41,275 nt of DNA from a virus. Position numbers and translations under genes: made by a program. The stretch's first letter is position 1. Every line of letters starts with the position of its first letter. Under the pieces are notes generated by a model. That model saw only the letters and a program-made list of their open reading frames with translations. It had not been told where the DNA came from and searched no databases. Location: IMG/VR virus record IMGVR_UViG_3300032676_001083, positions 1 through 41,275 of that record; one strand, written 5' to 3'. Shown piece by piece: positions 22,578-28,741 of the stretch.

Positions 22578-22903
22578 GTCAACGGCGCGGTGACGACGTT
22601 GCCGCCCTCGGTACCGGTGACGAACAGCACGCGGCCGCCCTCGATGGCGGAGACCAGCACCATGTCGCCAGCGGCGAACATGTCCGCCGCGTCATCAAAG
22701 AAGCCCTTTTCAGCCACCCGGCGCAGTGGGGCTGTGCCCGCGCGGTAGTGCCAGAGGGTGAAGCCTTGGGCATAGGCCAGGATGGACAGGTTTTTGATGG
22801 CGAACTGCATGACGGGAATCCTTTTGATTGGGACGGGGCGATCGGCGCCGAACTCGCCCAGAAGCAAGCGTTCGGTCGAAGGGTTGCGGGCGGCATCGCT
22901 CAT
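22574..22903 (-). CDS. Conserved small phage protein (FTLWHYR type)
   Basis: 109 residues from ATG 22903 with GGAGGG upstream. The core MQFAIKNLSILAYAQGFTLWHYRAGTAP, then GFFDDAADMFAAGDMVLVSAIEGGRVLFVTGTEGGNVV is a conserved small phage protein pattern that I recall from many genomes, usually near structural or tail genes. An internal ATG before QFAIK also has a good AAGGA site and would give about 78 residues. The function is unknown. Its presence in an early-type operon is unusual. Confidence 0.7.
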   Translation of the reverse strand: MSDAARNPSTERLLLGEFGADRPVPIKRIPVMQFAIKNLSILAYAQGFTLWHYRAGTAPLRRVAEKGFFDDAADMFAAGDMVLVSAIEGGRVLFVTGTEGGNVVTAPLT

Positions 22904-22907
22904 CTGA

Positions 22908-23141
22908 TCACCCCTCCAGATCATCCACCAGCCGGAACCCGGTTTCGGAGATGAACTCAATCAACGCCTCGCCGGTCAGCCGGGGCGTGTCGGGAGGCTC
23001 GATCAACATGCCGGTCCCGACCAGGCACCGCTCCTGAATGGCCCCCAGCATCGCGCGCAGCCGGTCAGCGACCGGGCCGGAAATGTCGCCGTGCGGCGGG
23101 TCGATGTCGTCCATCAGTCTGCGCATGGTTTTGAGGGCCAT
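22908..23141 (-). CDS. Small hypothetical protein
   Basis: 77 residues from ATG 23141, which shares its A with the preceding stop. MALKTMRRLMDDIDPPHGDISGPVADRLRAML, then a short acidic C-terminal part (EALIEFISETGFRLVDDLE). It is not recognised. The segment RRLMDDIDPP recurs in the small frame at 24015-24182, with an 18-base identity in DNA. Confidence 0.7.
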   Translation of the reverse strand: MALKTMRRLMDDIDPPHGDISGPVADRLRAMLGAIQERCLVGTGMLIEPPDTPRLTGEALIEFISETGFRLVDDLEG

Positions 23142-24085
23142 CACACGGCCTCCACAAACTCGCCGAGGTTGTTGACCGAATACCGCCTGCCGGCCTCGAC
23201 ATTCTCGCCGACGTAGGCGGTGGCAAAGCGCGTGCGGGTGCCGTCGTGATATGGAACCGCTGCGCATCCACCGACTCCCAGCGCGACTGTCGATCCAATG
23301 CCAGCGATGGCCACAATGGCGTTTTCGCCTGTCGCGTCGATCTGCGCGGCGTCGCCACTACTGCCGATCCGCGCGGCGTCGCCACTGCTGCCGATCTGCG
23401 CGTCGTAGCCACTGCTGCCGATCTGCGCGGCGTCGCCACTACTGCCGATCCGCGCGGCGTAGCCACTGCTGCCGATCTGCGCGGCGTAGCCACTGCTGCC
23501 GATCCGCGCGGCGTCGCCACTGCTGCCGATCCGCGCGGCGTCGCCACTGCTGCCGATCCGCGCGTCGTAGCCACTGCTGCCGATCCGCGCGTCGTCGCCA
23601 CTGCTGCCGATCTGCGCGGCGTAGCCACTGCTGCCGATCCGCGCGGCGTAGCCACTGCTGCCGATCCGCGCGGCGTCGCCACTGCTGCCGATCCGCGCGT
23701 CGTCGCCACTGCTGCCGATCTGCGCGTCGTAGCCACTGCTGCCGATCCGCGCGGCGTCGCCACTGCTGGTCAGATCGCTTTCCGCAAGCGCCGTCAGTCG
23801 TGCGACCATTCCATCGCTGGCAGTGATCTCGGCAGCCAGGAACTCAGGCGTCTCGATCCAGGCCGCCCATGCGGCACCCGCAAGCCATCGCGCGTAGCCG
23901 TATTGCTTGGTGTCGTATGCATTGTCGATCACGTCGGCATAGACGCCGCCCTCGGGAAAGCGGCGGCTAAACTCGGCGATGCCATCCGCGCATGCTCTCC
24001 ACTCGTGCAGCAGATCAGTGGTGATGCGGAAGGGGTCGGCTGCCTGGGGTTCCGGTGCGGCGGCGGGCTTGGTCTTGCGAGGCAT
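23141..24085 (-). CDS. 9-residue-repeat protein (GSSGxxA(R/Q)I repeats)
   Basis: 314 residues. Residues 1-105 are a helical head (DLLHEWRACADGIAEFSRRFPEGGVYADVIDNAY; YARWLAGAAWAAWIETPEFL). Residues of about 105-250 hold some 16 units of the pattern IGSSG(D/Y)(A/D)A(R/Q), predicted to stack as a beta-solenoid. The C-terminus TGENAIVAIAGIGSTVALGVGG, then RRYSVNNLGEFVEAV resembles the closing part of phage proteins of the DUF7666 type that carry similar ATSGxxxx repeats. No function is established. Repeat units coded by 27-base repeats vary only at few positions, so gain and loss of units is likely. Confidence 0.8.
   Translation of the reverse strand: MPRKTKPAAAPEPQAADPFRITTDLLHEWRACADGIAEFSRRFPEGGVYADVIDNAYDTKQYGYARWLAGAAWAAWIETPEFLAAEITASDGMVARLTALAESDLTSSGDAARIGSSGYDAQIGSSGDDARIGSSGDAARIGSSGYAARIGSSGYAAQIGSSGDDARIGSSGYDARIGSSGDAARIGSSGDAARIGSSGYAAQIGSSGYAARIGSSGDAAQIGSSGYDAQIGSSGDAARIGSSGDAAQIDATGENAIVAIAGIGSTVALGVGGCAAVPYHDGTRTRFATAYVGENVEAGRRYSVNNLGEFVEAV
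23339..23770 (+). repeat. 27-bp coding tandem repeats
   Basis: About 16 contiguous 27-base units within the repeat protein, differing mainly at the Asp/Tyr, Ala/Asp and Arg/Gln codons. There are no spacers between units, so this is not a CRISPR array. Confidence 0.9.
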
Positions 24086-24182
24086 GGCGGGGTGCTCCCT
24101 GGGGTGTGTGGTGATGGTGTGGCGGCGGGTCGATGTCGTCGTGCAACTGACGGCGGATGATTGTTTCAGTGGTGGCGCTCAT
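24015..24182 (-). CDS. Small frame overlapping the repeat-protein start
   Basis: 55 codons. ATG 24182 overlaps the clamp-like stop by 4 bases. MSATTETIIRRQLHDDIDPP is then followed by a His/Pro-rich end that runs in another frame over the first 71 bases of the repeat-protein gene. The first 20 residues look genuine and resemble MALKTMRRLMDDIDPP of the gene at 22908-23141. It may be the remnant of a gene cut by insertion of the repeat-protein gene. Confidence 0.4.
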   Translation of the reverse strand: MSATTETIIRRQLHDDIDPPPHHHHTPQGAPRHASQDQARRRTGTPGSRPLPHHH

Positions 24183-24664
24183 GGCGCGCTCCCTTTAGTT
24201 CTGCCGATGCTGGCGGTGTGCGCCCGGCGCAGTGAATGGACAGCCACGACGATCCAATCAGCCAGCGGCCAGTCGCGGCGAGCGGTTGCCCCGCGCCGGA
24301 CGCAGGCACGGTGGACGCCGACTGCCTTGCGCCACCGCGCCCGCCATTGCGCCTCGGTAAACGGGACAGCGTGCCGGAACAGGGCGCGGCGCAGGTCGAT
24401 GGCGAGGAGATCGGTGGGGGCGAGCGTCGGTGTCATGGCTTGGAAATCCATGTCGGCGGCGTTGCGGATGATCGCCGGCTCGGTTATAGCGCCTTCGGGG
24501 TCGTGAAACACGCCCATGCATATACCGTCTGTTGCCACCACGAGCACACCGCCGGACTTTGATGGTTCGATCCGCGCGCCGCTAAGACAATAGCGCGTGG
24601 GTTCCTGGCTGGTGAAGCGATTGGCTTCCGCGAGCAGTTTCGCGCTTATGCATATTCGGAGCAT
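24179..24664 (-). CDS. Sliding-clamp-like (DnaN domain) phage protein
   Basis: 161 residues from ATG 24664 with GGGAGG upstream. RFTSQEPTRYCLSGARIEPSKSGGVLVVATDGICMGVFHDPEGAI follows the pattern of a single DnaN-like domain (E....R..L.G..I......G.L.VATDG.R......). A full beta clamp has three such domains (about 370 residues), so this would be a one-domain relative, alone or multimeric. The C-terminal 70 residues (APTDLLAIDLRRALFRHAVPFTEAQWRARWRKAVGV) do not match the pattern. It is first of the minus run and divergent from the Cro-like gene. Confidence 0.6.
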   Translation of the reverse strand: MLRICISAKLLAEANRFTSQEPTRYCLSGARIEPSKSGGVLVVATDGICMGVFHDPEGAITEPAIIRNAADMDFQAMTPTLAPTDLLAIDLRRALFRHAVPFTEAQWRARWRKAVGVHRACVRRGATARRDWPLADWIVVAVHSLRRAHTASIGRTKGSAP

Positions 24665-24690
24665 GTCTGCCTCCCTTGTCTGTGCCGCCA

Positions 24691-24719
24691 TCCTTACACC
24701 GGGTCCGGACGCGCCGCAA
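24691..24719 (-). promoter_or_regulatory. Promoter for the clamp-like gene and minus run
   Basis: Minus strand: TTGCGG (24719-24714), 17-base spacer, TAAGGA (24696-24691). It lies in the 103-base gap between divergent genes. Transcription would start near 24684, 20 bases before the ATG. Confidence 0.5.
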
Positions 24720-24737
24720 GAAAAATGTTGGTTGACA

Positions 24738-24755
24738 CCGGACGATGTTCGCCGG
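24738..24755. promoter_or_regulatory. Imperfect 18-bp palindrome, candidate operator
   Basis: CCGG...CCGG with symmetric inner bases except at two pairs, located between the divergent clamp-like and Cro-like genes. TTGACA at 24732-24737 precedes it on the plus strand but no convincing -10 box follows at 16-18 bases. It may be the binding site of the Cro-like protein. Confidence 0.35.
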
Positions 24756-24767
24756 CAGTGTGTCGGC

Positions 24768-25004
24768 ATGAACACGAAACCCATCCACCCGTTGCGGCGA
24801 TGGCTGTTTGAGCGCCAGATGACGCTGGACGTTTTCGCCGTGAAGTCGGGCATCTGCAAGAGTATGTTGAGCGAGATCATGACCCGGAAGAAGATGCCGT
24901 CCGCGCAGGCAATGCTCAAGATACGCAAGGCAACGCGCGGGGTGGTGACGCCGAACGATCTGGTCCCGGAGGCTCGGGCCGCAGCGAGGGAGAAAACACC
25001 ATGA
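24768..25004 (+). CDS. Cro/CI-like helix-turn-helix regulator
   Basis: 78 residues. HPLRRWLFERQMTLDVFAVKSGICKSMLSEIMTRKKMPSAQAMLKIRKATRGVVTPNDLVPEA has the five-helix HTH_XRE (Cro/C1) layout: LDVFAVKSG turn, recognition helix CKSMLSEIMTRK, closing APNDL-type segment (VVTPNDLV). It has no C-terminal cleavage domain, so it is of Cro type and size. It is divergent from the clamp-like gene across a palindrome. It opens the plus-strand regulator run and the next frame starts in a 4-base overlap. Confidence 0.85.
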   Translation: MNTKPIHPLRRWLFERQMTLDVFAVKSGICKSMLSEIMTRKKMPSAQAMLKIRKATRGVVTPNDLVPEARAAAREKTP

Positions 25005-25020
25005 ACGGCCCTGTCCGCGC

Positions 25021-25089
25021 GTGCGCCTCTGGCACATCGTCGTTGGTGTCGGCATCGTGGTCGCGGCGGTGGTGTGGTGGGTGCATTGA
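25021..25089 (+). CDS. Possible 22-residue membrane micropeptide
   Basis: GTG-started frame with a single hydrophobic segment (HIVVGVGIVVAAVVWWVH), ending in TGA that overlaps a TTG of the next frame. Third-position GC is high. There is no ribosome-binding site at the GTG. A competing frame from ATG 25001 (good GAGGGAG site) also runs here, so reality is uncertain. Confidence 0.3.
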   Translation: MRLWHIVVGVGIVVAAVVWWVH

Positions 25090-25274
25090 ACACAAAGCCG
25101 GGCCTCTTTGCGGATCGCCCGGCCTGGCGCGCGGTGGATGCAACCCTCGGGTCGTTATCCGCGATGTGCGCGCGCCGCGTGGCTGGATGGGCCAGACGGG
25201 GGCGGGTGCGCTCCCTTCCCGCCGAACGTCGCATCCAGCCACGCAACTATTTGCCTATAGGGAGGGATAAATGA
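25086..25274 (+). CDS. Small hypothetical protein
   Basis: About 62 residues in the frame NTKPGLFADRPAWRAVDATLGSLSAMCARRVAGWARRGRV. Third-position GC is about 70 percent, higher than the overlapping frame that starts at ATG 25001. It ends AAATGA in a 4-base overlap with the next gene. The start codon is unclear: TTG 25086 or GTG 25074. It is not recognised. Confidence 0.45.
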   Translation: MNTKPGLFADRPAWRAVDATLGSLSAMCARRVAGWARRGRVRSLPAERRIQPRNYLPIGRDK

Positions 25275-25516
25275 CTGAAGAAGAACTCGCCTACCTCGCC
25301 CTGACGCCGGAAACCCGCTCCCGCCGGCTGGCCCTGCGTGAACGCAAGATGGCGGCTGCGCAGGCCCGGTTCCAAGCCACGGTTGACGATAGCACATATG
25401 AAGCCGCCTGCCGCGCCGCGGCACCGAAGGCCATTCAGGAGGCGCTGTATCCGCCGGGCGTTGACGAGCCGGTGGGGCGGGTTGTGGCACGAAGAAAACA
25501 CGAGGGGATGGCGTGA
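25271..25516 (+). CDS. Small hypothetical protein
   Basis: 81 residues, AGGGAGG seven bases before ATG. Charged helical protein (TEEELAYLALTPETRSRRLALRERKMAAAQARF), C-terminal basic tail (RVVARRKHEGMA). It is not recognised and lies in the regulator run. Confidence 0.7.
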   Translation: MTEEELAYLALTPETRSRRLALRERKMAAAQARFQATVDDSTYEAACRAAAPKAIQEALYPPGVDEPVGRVVARRKHEGMA

Positions 25517-25776
25517 TGGCAACCAAGATCAATGCCGTGCAGTTAGCGTGTCTCGAATGCCTCCACGCAAAGAGCCATCCTCACGGTGAGATGTGCATTC
25601 CGTTCGCGCCCATTGCGATCTATACTAGTCTTCCTCGCGCCGAGGTTCGCCGCGCGGTTCGGTTCCTCGCGCGCAAGGGCTTGGCGGAATTTCACAGCGG
25701 ACTGTCAACCGAAGACGGCGACTTTGCTGGGGCCGGCTATTGCATTACGCCCGCCGGCATAGCGGAGTTTCCGTGA
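25516..25776 (+). CDS. Winged-helix-like small protein
   Basis: 86 residues. NAVQLACLECLHAKSHPHGEMCIPFAPIAIYTSLPRAEVRRAVRFLARKGLAEFHSGLSTEDGDFAGAGYCITPAGIAEF has winged-helix spacing: helix SLPRAEVRRAVRFLARKGL followed by a wing and ITPAG closing strand. It is likely a DNA-binding regulator. ATG 25516 shares its A with the preceding stop (TGATG). The GTG three bases upstream is an alternative. Confidence 0.65.
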   Translation: MATKINAVQLACLECLHAKSHPHGEMCIPFAPIAIYTSLPRAEVRRAVRFLARKGLAEFHSGLSTEDGDFAGAGYCITPAGIAEFP

Positions 25777-26324
25777 TGCCCGCCGCTCATCATTACCCGC
25801 AGTCGCATTGGTCCGCCGAGCGAGACGCCGCGTTCGCCCCAATGTGGAAGGACGGCTTAGACTGGCCGGCCATCATTGAGGCCCTTAATACCATCCCCGG
25901 CCCGCGCCCGATTACTGACCGGAAAACGCTGGCGAAACGCGCCGAAGTGCTGGGCATCAAGCGACCGGCTTGGTATCTGACGCTGATCCGGCAGCGCATT
26001 TCGGCGGCAGGAAACGCGGTGCAGGCGGCGATGCGGAAGTCTGCACCGCCGAAGCCACCGAGGCCCAAACACGGCTACCGCACCGGCGGCACCCGCCACG
26101 CGCTGCCGGCGGGACATGCGATGACGGCGCTGGTGACGAAGATGGTGGTGTCGGAGTTGCCGCTTTCGAGTCGGCGGACATGCCAGTTTATTTCTGGCGA
26201 GCCTTGGCGGCACGAGTTCTGCGGGGCGCCGTCAGTGGTCGGCCTGTCGTGGTGCCCGATGCACGCCGAGGTGGTGTTTTCGAATTGGCCGGAGGTCAGG
26301 TGGCGGTTGGAGTGTCGGACATGA
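25776..26324 (+). CDS. gcrA-like: GcrA-like cell-cycle transcription regulator
   Basis: 182 residues. The N-terminal part HWSAERDAAFAPMWKDGLDWPAIIEAL, then DRKTLAKRAEVLGIKRPAW follows the GcrA order W..E....L...W..G.S...IA......T...V..KA..LGL. Residues 75-120 are a basic Pro-rich linker. The C-terminus RRTCQFISGEPWRHEFCGAPSVVGLSWCPMHAEVVF keeps the GcrA signature with Cys136, Cys149, Cys160 and His163. In Caulobacter GcrA binds sigma70 and CcrM-methylated GANTC promoters of cell-cycle genes. The phage copy could redirect host RNA polymerase. It starts in a TGATG overlap and ends ATGA into another HTH gene. Confidence 0.8.
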   Translation: MPAAHHYPQSHWSAERDAAFAPMWKDGLDWPAIIEALNTIPGPRPITDRKTLAKRAEVLGIKRPAWYLTLIRQRISAAGNAVQAAMRKSAPPKPPRPKHGYRTGGTRHALPAGHAMTALVTKMVVSELPLSSRRTCQFISGEPWRHEFCGAPSVVGLSWCPMHAEVVFSNWPEVRWRLECRT

Positions 26325-26524
26325 CCACCACCGCCCGCGACCGCTGGGACAGCTACCACTGCCGCCCGCTGCCGATCACGGCCGGCGTCTGCGAGGCGTT
26401 GGCGACTGGAGAGGGAATGAAGGTGATCGCATGGAAGTTCGGCGTCCATCTGTCCACCGTGAGTATGATCGCGGTGCAGAACGGTTTGGCGCGGCGGCGC
26501 GATGCGGGGATACGGAGAAAATGA
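26321..26524 (+). CDS. Small HTH protein
   Basis: 67 residues. ITAGVCEALATGEGMKVIAWKFGVHLSTVSMIAVQNGLARRR is a homeodomain-like helix-turn-helix (helix, FGVHLSTVS turn and recognition helix). It is translated with the GcrA-like gene and the next HTH gene by 4-base overlaps. It is a likely sequence-specific regulator, though the target is unknown. Confidence 0.7.
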   Translation: MTTTARDRWDSYHCRPLPITAGVCEALATGEGMKVIAWKFGVHLSTVSMIAVQNGLARRRDAGIRRK

Positions 26525-26799
26525 GCGCCACCAACACCCGCTACACCCCGTCCCAGCGTGAGGCCGCGGTTGCCGCAGTTCGCAGCGGTGTTGCCGTCAA
26601 AGTTGCCGCCGCACGCTATGGGGTCAGCGCCGATTCTTTGCGGAATTGGTTGCAGGGGCGGCGGTTCGCGCTTTTCGTTGCGCCGGACAGCGCGTTGACG
26701 CGGCGGTGTCTGCGGTGCCAGGTGAAGTTTACGCCATCGCACAAGGGGTTTTTCCTCTGCCCGCTGTGTCGGGCGGATGATTCCCGTTGCTGTCATTAG
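26521..26799 (+). CDS. HTH plus zinc-ribbon protein
   Basis: 92 residues in two domains. Residues 8-45: PSQREAAVAAVRSGVAVKVAAARYGVSADSLRNWLQGR, a transposase-like HTH (HTH_28/Transposase_8 type). Residues 60-85: CLRCQVKFTPSHKGFFLCPLC, a CxxC...CxxC zinc ribbon. The joining of these two small domains points to a DNA-binding adaptor. No transposase catalytic part exists. It is third in the overlapping regulator chain after the GcrA-like gene. Confidence 0.7.
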   Translation: MSATNTRYTPSQREAAVAAVRSGVAVKVAAARYGVSADSLRNWLQGRRFALFVAPDSALTRRCLRCQVKFTPSHKGFFLCPLCRADDSRCCH

Positions 26800-26810
26800 G
26801 GAGAAAAGCC

Positions 26811-27476
26811 ATGACCAACCCCGAGCGTGAGCGCATAGAGCGGATCGAACGGTTGGTGCTACTACAATTAGCGTATGGCCCGAACCCCGGCTATGAGCGT
26901 TCGTGGCGTGAGCGTGTGGATGACCTCATTGGCAAGATAGAGGCGGCGCGCTGCCAGGAGCGAAGTGGGGGCGTTGAACAGATGCTGCCGTCAGTAGCTC
27001 CGGCACAGCGCGATGGCTTGCAGCAGGAGAACGACACCCTGCGAGCCATTATCGCCAAAGGCCCTATGGATTGCGTCTACTGCGGGTTGCCGGCGACCGA
27101 TATGAGCAAGTGCGCCAGCGGCTTCCCTGGTTGTGCCAGAGCGGACGACATGCTGGGCGATCCACGGCCTGCTATGCCGCCCCCAGTAGCCCCGGCGCAG
27201 ACCGAGGCGACGTTCCCGCAACCCAGCCGCAATGACGGCGGTGTGCCGTGTGGGGAGTGTCATCTGCGTGCTGGCGAGACATGCGACGTGTGCGGCGCGG
27301 AGCAGTCCGGCGGTGGCGCGGATGCTGCCGCCTCCCGCCCATCCCTCGCCGCGCAGGCCGAGGCGGTGGAGCTGGCGGATCAACGGACGAACATAGGCGA
27401 GATGGAGGAGGATGCGGGTGCCCTCTCCGCTGCCGCCGAGACGCTGCGGCAGTGCTGGGGTTGGTGGCGGACATGA
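26811..27476 (+). CDS. Hypothetical Cys-rich protein
   Basis: 221 residues, AGGGAG before ATG 26811. It has a basic helical N-terminus (PERERIERIERLVLLQLAYG; RVDDLIGKIEAARC), a middle Cys group (MDCVYCGLPATDMSKCASGFPGC), then a second Cys group (VPCGECHLRAGETCDVCGAE), each of zinc-ribbon type, and an Ala/Glu helix at the end. It is not recognised. It closes the regulator run together with the next small gene. Confidence 0.65.
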   Translation: MTNPERERIERIERLVLLQLAYGPNPGYERSWRERVDDLIGKIEAARCQERSGGVEQMLPSVAPAQRDGLQQENDTLRAIIAKGPMDCVYCGLPATDMSKCASGFPGCARADDMLGDPRPAMPPPVAPAQTEATFPQPSRNDGGVPCGECHLRAGETCDVCGAEQSGGGADAAASRPSLAAQAEAVELADQRTNIGEMEEDAGALSAAAETLRQCWGWWRT

Positions 27477-27601
27477 AGCGGCTGACGGACAGTGCTGCGG
27501 CATTTATCGGCGCGCCGAACTCGGTAGTCCGAACCACGATGCACAATGACATTATCCAGGCCCGCGCCGCGCTCCGGGCGCTGGGCGGGAAGGGAGAATA
27601 A
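27473..27601 (+). CDS. 42-residue protein
   Basis: MKRLTDSAAAFIGAPNSVVRTTMHNDIIQARAALRAL: one helix, a Pro/Asn turn and a second helix. ATG overlaps the preceding stop by 4 bases. It could instead be the true C-terminus of the preceding protein after a frameshift, since LGLVADMKRLTDSAAA reads well in this frame. It ends three bases before the convergent papain-like gene. Confidence 0.5.
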   Translation: MKRLTDSAAAFIGAPNSVVRTTMHNDIIQARAALRALGGKGE

Positions 27602-27604
27602 AGC

Positions 27605-28375
27605 CTACGACAGCGCCCGCTTAACCGCCGCCATCTCATCCCAAACCGATCCCGGCAGCACCAACTCGGGCCGGGATCGGAACCACGCCAGCGACGGCAC
27701 GGCATCCACGGCCATCACGTAGGCCGCGAACCATTCGGGATGCACGGATACATCAATGCCCCAGGTACGGGCCGTCAGGAAGCCACCCACGGCCTCATAC
27801 GCTCCGAACAGCACCCGATGCTGCCCACCTGAGTTCTTAGCCCACGAGGCGCCAACTCCGGGCGCCTGTGCCCATGTCGAAAGGTCTTCCCACGTCGCCG
27901 GTAGCGCCAGCGTCACCAGCACCGGCCCAGTGCGGTCGATGGCAAAGGCAACCTCGACCGGATCAGTGCCGTCCACGATGCACCACGTCGGGACATCCTC
28001 GACTTGCAGCGGTGCCAGGTCGATGCCGTGGGTTGTCCAGTCCGCCATATCGTCGTCAGTGTAGGTGCCGCTGTCGTTGTCACCCGTGGCCGCATCATAG
28101 CCCGTGATGTGGGCATAGCGGCCTAGCACCATCTCAGTTGTCGGCCGCCACTCGCTGCCCATCGCGGCTTGGTTGATTTCGATGCGACGGAAATCTGCTG
28201 CCTCACAGCAGCATGAGCGCGTGGCGTTGCCGAGGTCGTCACCATCCGCCTTCCGCAGATCGAACCAGTTCCGGCTCGGGCTGGGGATCATGCGGGATAG
28301 CCCGACGCGGGCACGTAGGGCCGGCGTGCTGGGGTGATGCGGGCGATAGCGGGCGCCAAGGCAGAAGTCAGGCAT
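27605..28375 (-). CDS. Papain-like (C1) cysteine-peptidase-fold protein
   Basis: 256 residues. NWFDLRKADGDDLGNATRSCCCEAADF corresponds to the DLR...D.G..G.C.A.A entry of phage papain-like proteins, with Cys55-57 around the nucleophile position. GGQHRVLFGAYEA supplies His186, and TWGIDVSVHPEW (about 204-215) stands where the family has SWG...W. Asn after the SWG block is not obvious, so activity is uncertain. Related proteins occur in phages near tail or lysis genes. It ends convergent to the regulator run with three bases between stops. Confidence 0.65.
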   Translation of the reverse strand: MPDFCLGARYRPHHPSTPALRARVGLSRMIPSPSRNWFDLRKADGDDLGNATRSCCCEAADFRRIEINQAAMGSEWRPTTEMVLGRYAHITGYDAATGDNDSGTYTDDDMADWTTHGIDLAPLQVEDVPTWCIVDGTDPVEVAFAIDRTGPVLVTLALPATWEDLSTWAQAPGVGASWAKNSGGQHRVLFGAYEAVGGFLTARTWGIDVSVHPEWFAAYVMAVDAVPSLAWFRSRPELVLPGSVWDEMAAVKRALS

Positions 28376-28643
28376 CCATATCCTCCTGCGCCGGCTCTCG
28401 GAACGCCAGTACCGCAAGCATGGTATCAACGGCCGCAGTCAGTTTCCGCCAGTCGTGCTCGGGAACGACGCGGTGCTGGCACGATCTATTGACGCTCCGC
28501 AGCCAGTCAGTCATCTCCGTCGTGTCCCCGCAGAGCCGCGCGCACAGTCCCTCCGACAGTAGCCGGGCGCGGTCGAATTGACGCGCGGCCAGGGCTTCCT
28601 TGATTGTACAGAGGATCAGCGGGACACTGCGATCGACGTTCAT
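28368..28643 (-). CDS. Small helical protein
   Basis: 91 residues, helical: VPLILCTIKEALAARQFDRARLLSEGLCARLCGDTTEMTDWLRSVNRSCQ, then KLTAAVDTMLAVLAF. It is not recognised. The start overlaps the stop of the membrane micropeptide (ATGA) and the stop lies 8 bases inside the papain-like gene. Confidence 0.65.
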   Translation of the reverse strand: MNVDRSVPLILCTIKEALAARQFDRARLLSEGLCARLCGDTTEMTDWLRSVNRSCQHRVVPEHDWRKLTAAVDTMLAVLAFREPAQEDMDA

Positions 28644-28741
28644 GGCCGCTCTCTAGACTGCGCGATAATAGCCACGATGGTTCCCAAAACCGCAACACCC
28701 ACCCCGAAGATGGCGAAGGCGTAGACCAGAATTGAAATCAA
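28640..28741 (-). CDS. 33-residue single-span membrane protein, TTG start
   Basis: TTG at 28741 has AGGAGG six bases upstream. One hydrophobic span (ISILVYAFAIFGVGVAVLGTIVAII) is followed by a basic tail AQSRERP. Both ends are coupled: the start overlaps the lipoprotein-frame stop (TTGA) and the stop overlaps the next ATG (ATGA). In a lysis region a small one-span protein may be an accessory holin or antiholin. It has no known homologue to me. Confidence 0.6.
   Translation of the reverse strand: MISILVYAFAIFGVGVAVLGTIVAIIAQSRERP

Noticed and set aside
23339-23770. Possible CRISPR array
   Set aside because: The 27-base units are directly joined with no spacers, and they are coding.
23246-24160. 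304-codon plus-strand frame of repeats opposite the 9-residue-repeat gene
   Set aside because: It is the antisense of the 27-base repeats. The minus gene has non-repeat ends of protein-like composition and operon overlaps.
25001-25270. 89-codon plus-strand frame from the ATG overlapping the Cro-like stop
   Set aside because: It has a good ribosome-binding site but weaker third-position GC than the overlapping frame and an implausible Cys/Gly/Arg composition. It is kept only as an alternative for this stretch.
26521-26799. Insertion-sequence transposase fragment
   Set aside because: Only an HTH of transposase type is present, joined to a zinc ribbon. No inverted repeats, no DDE domain, and it is coupled in an operon.
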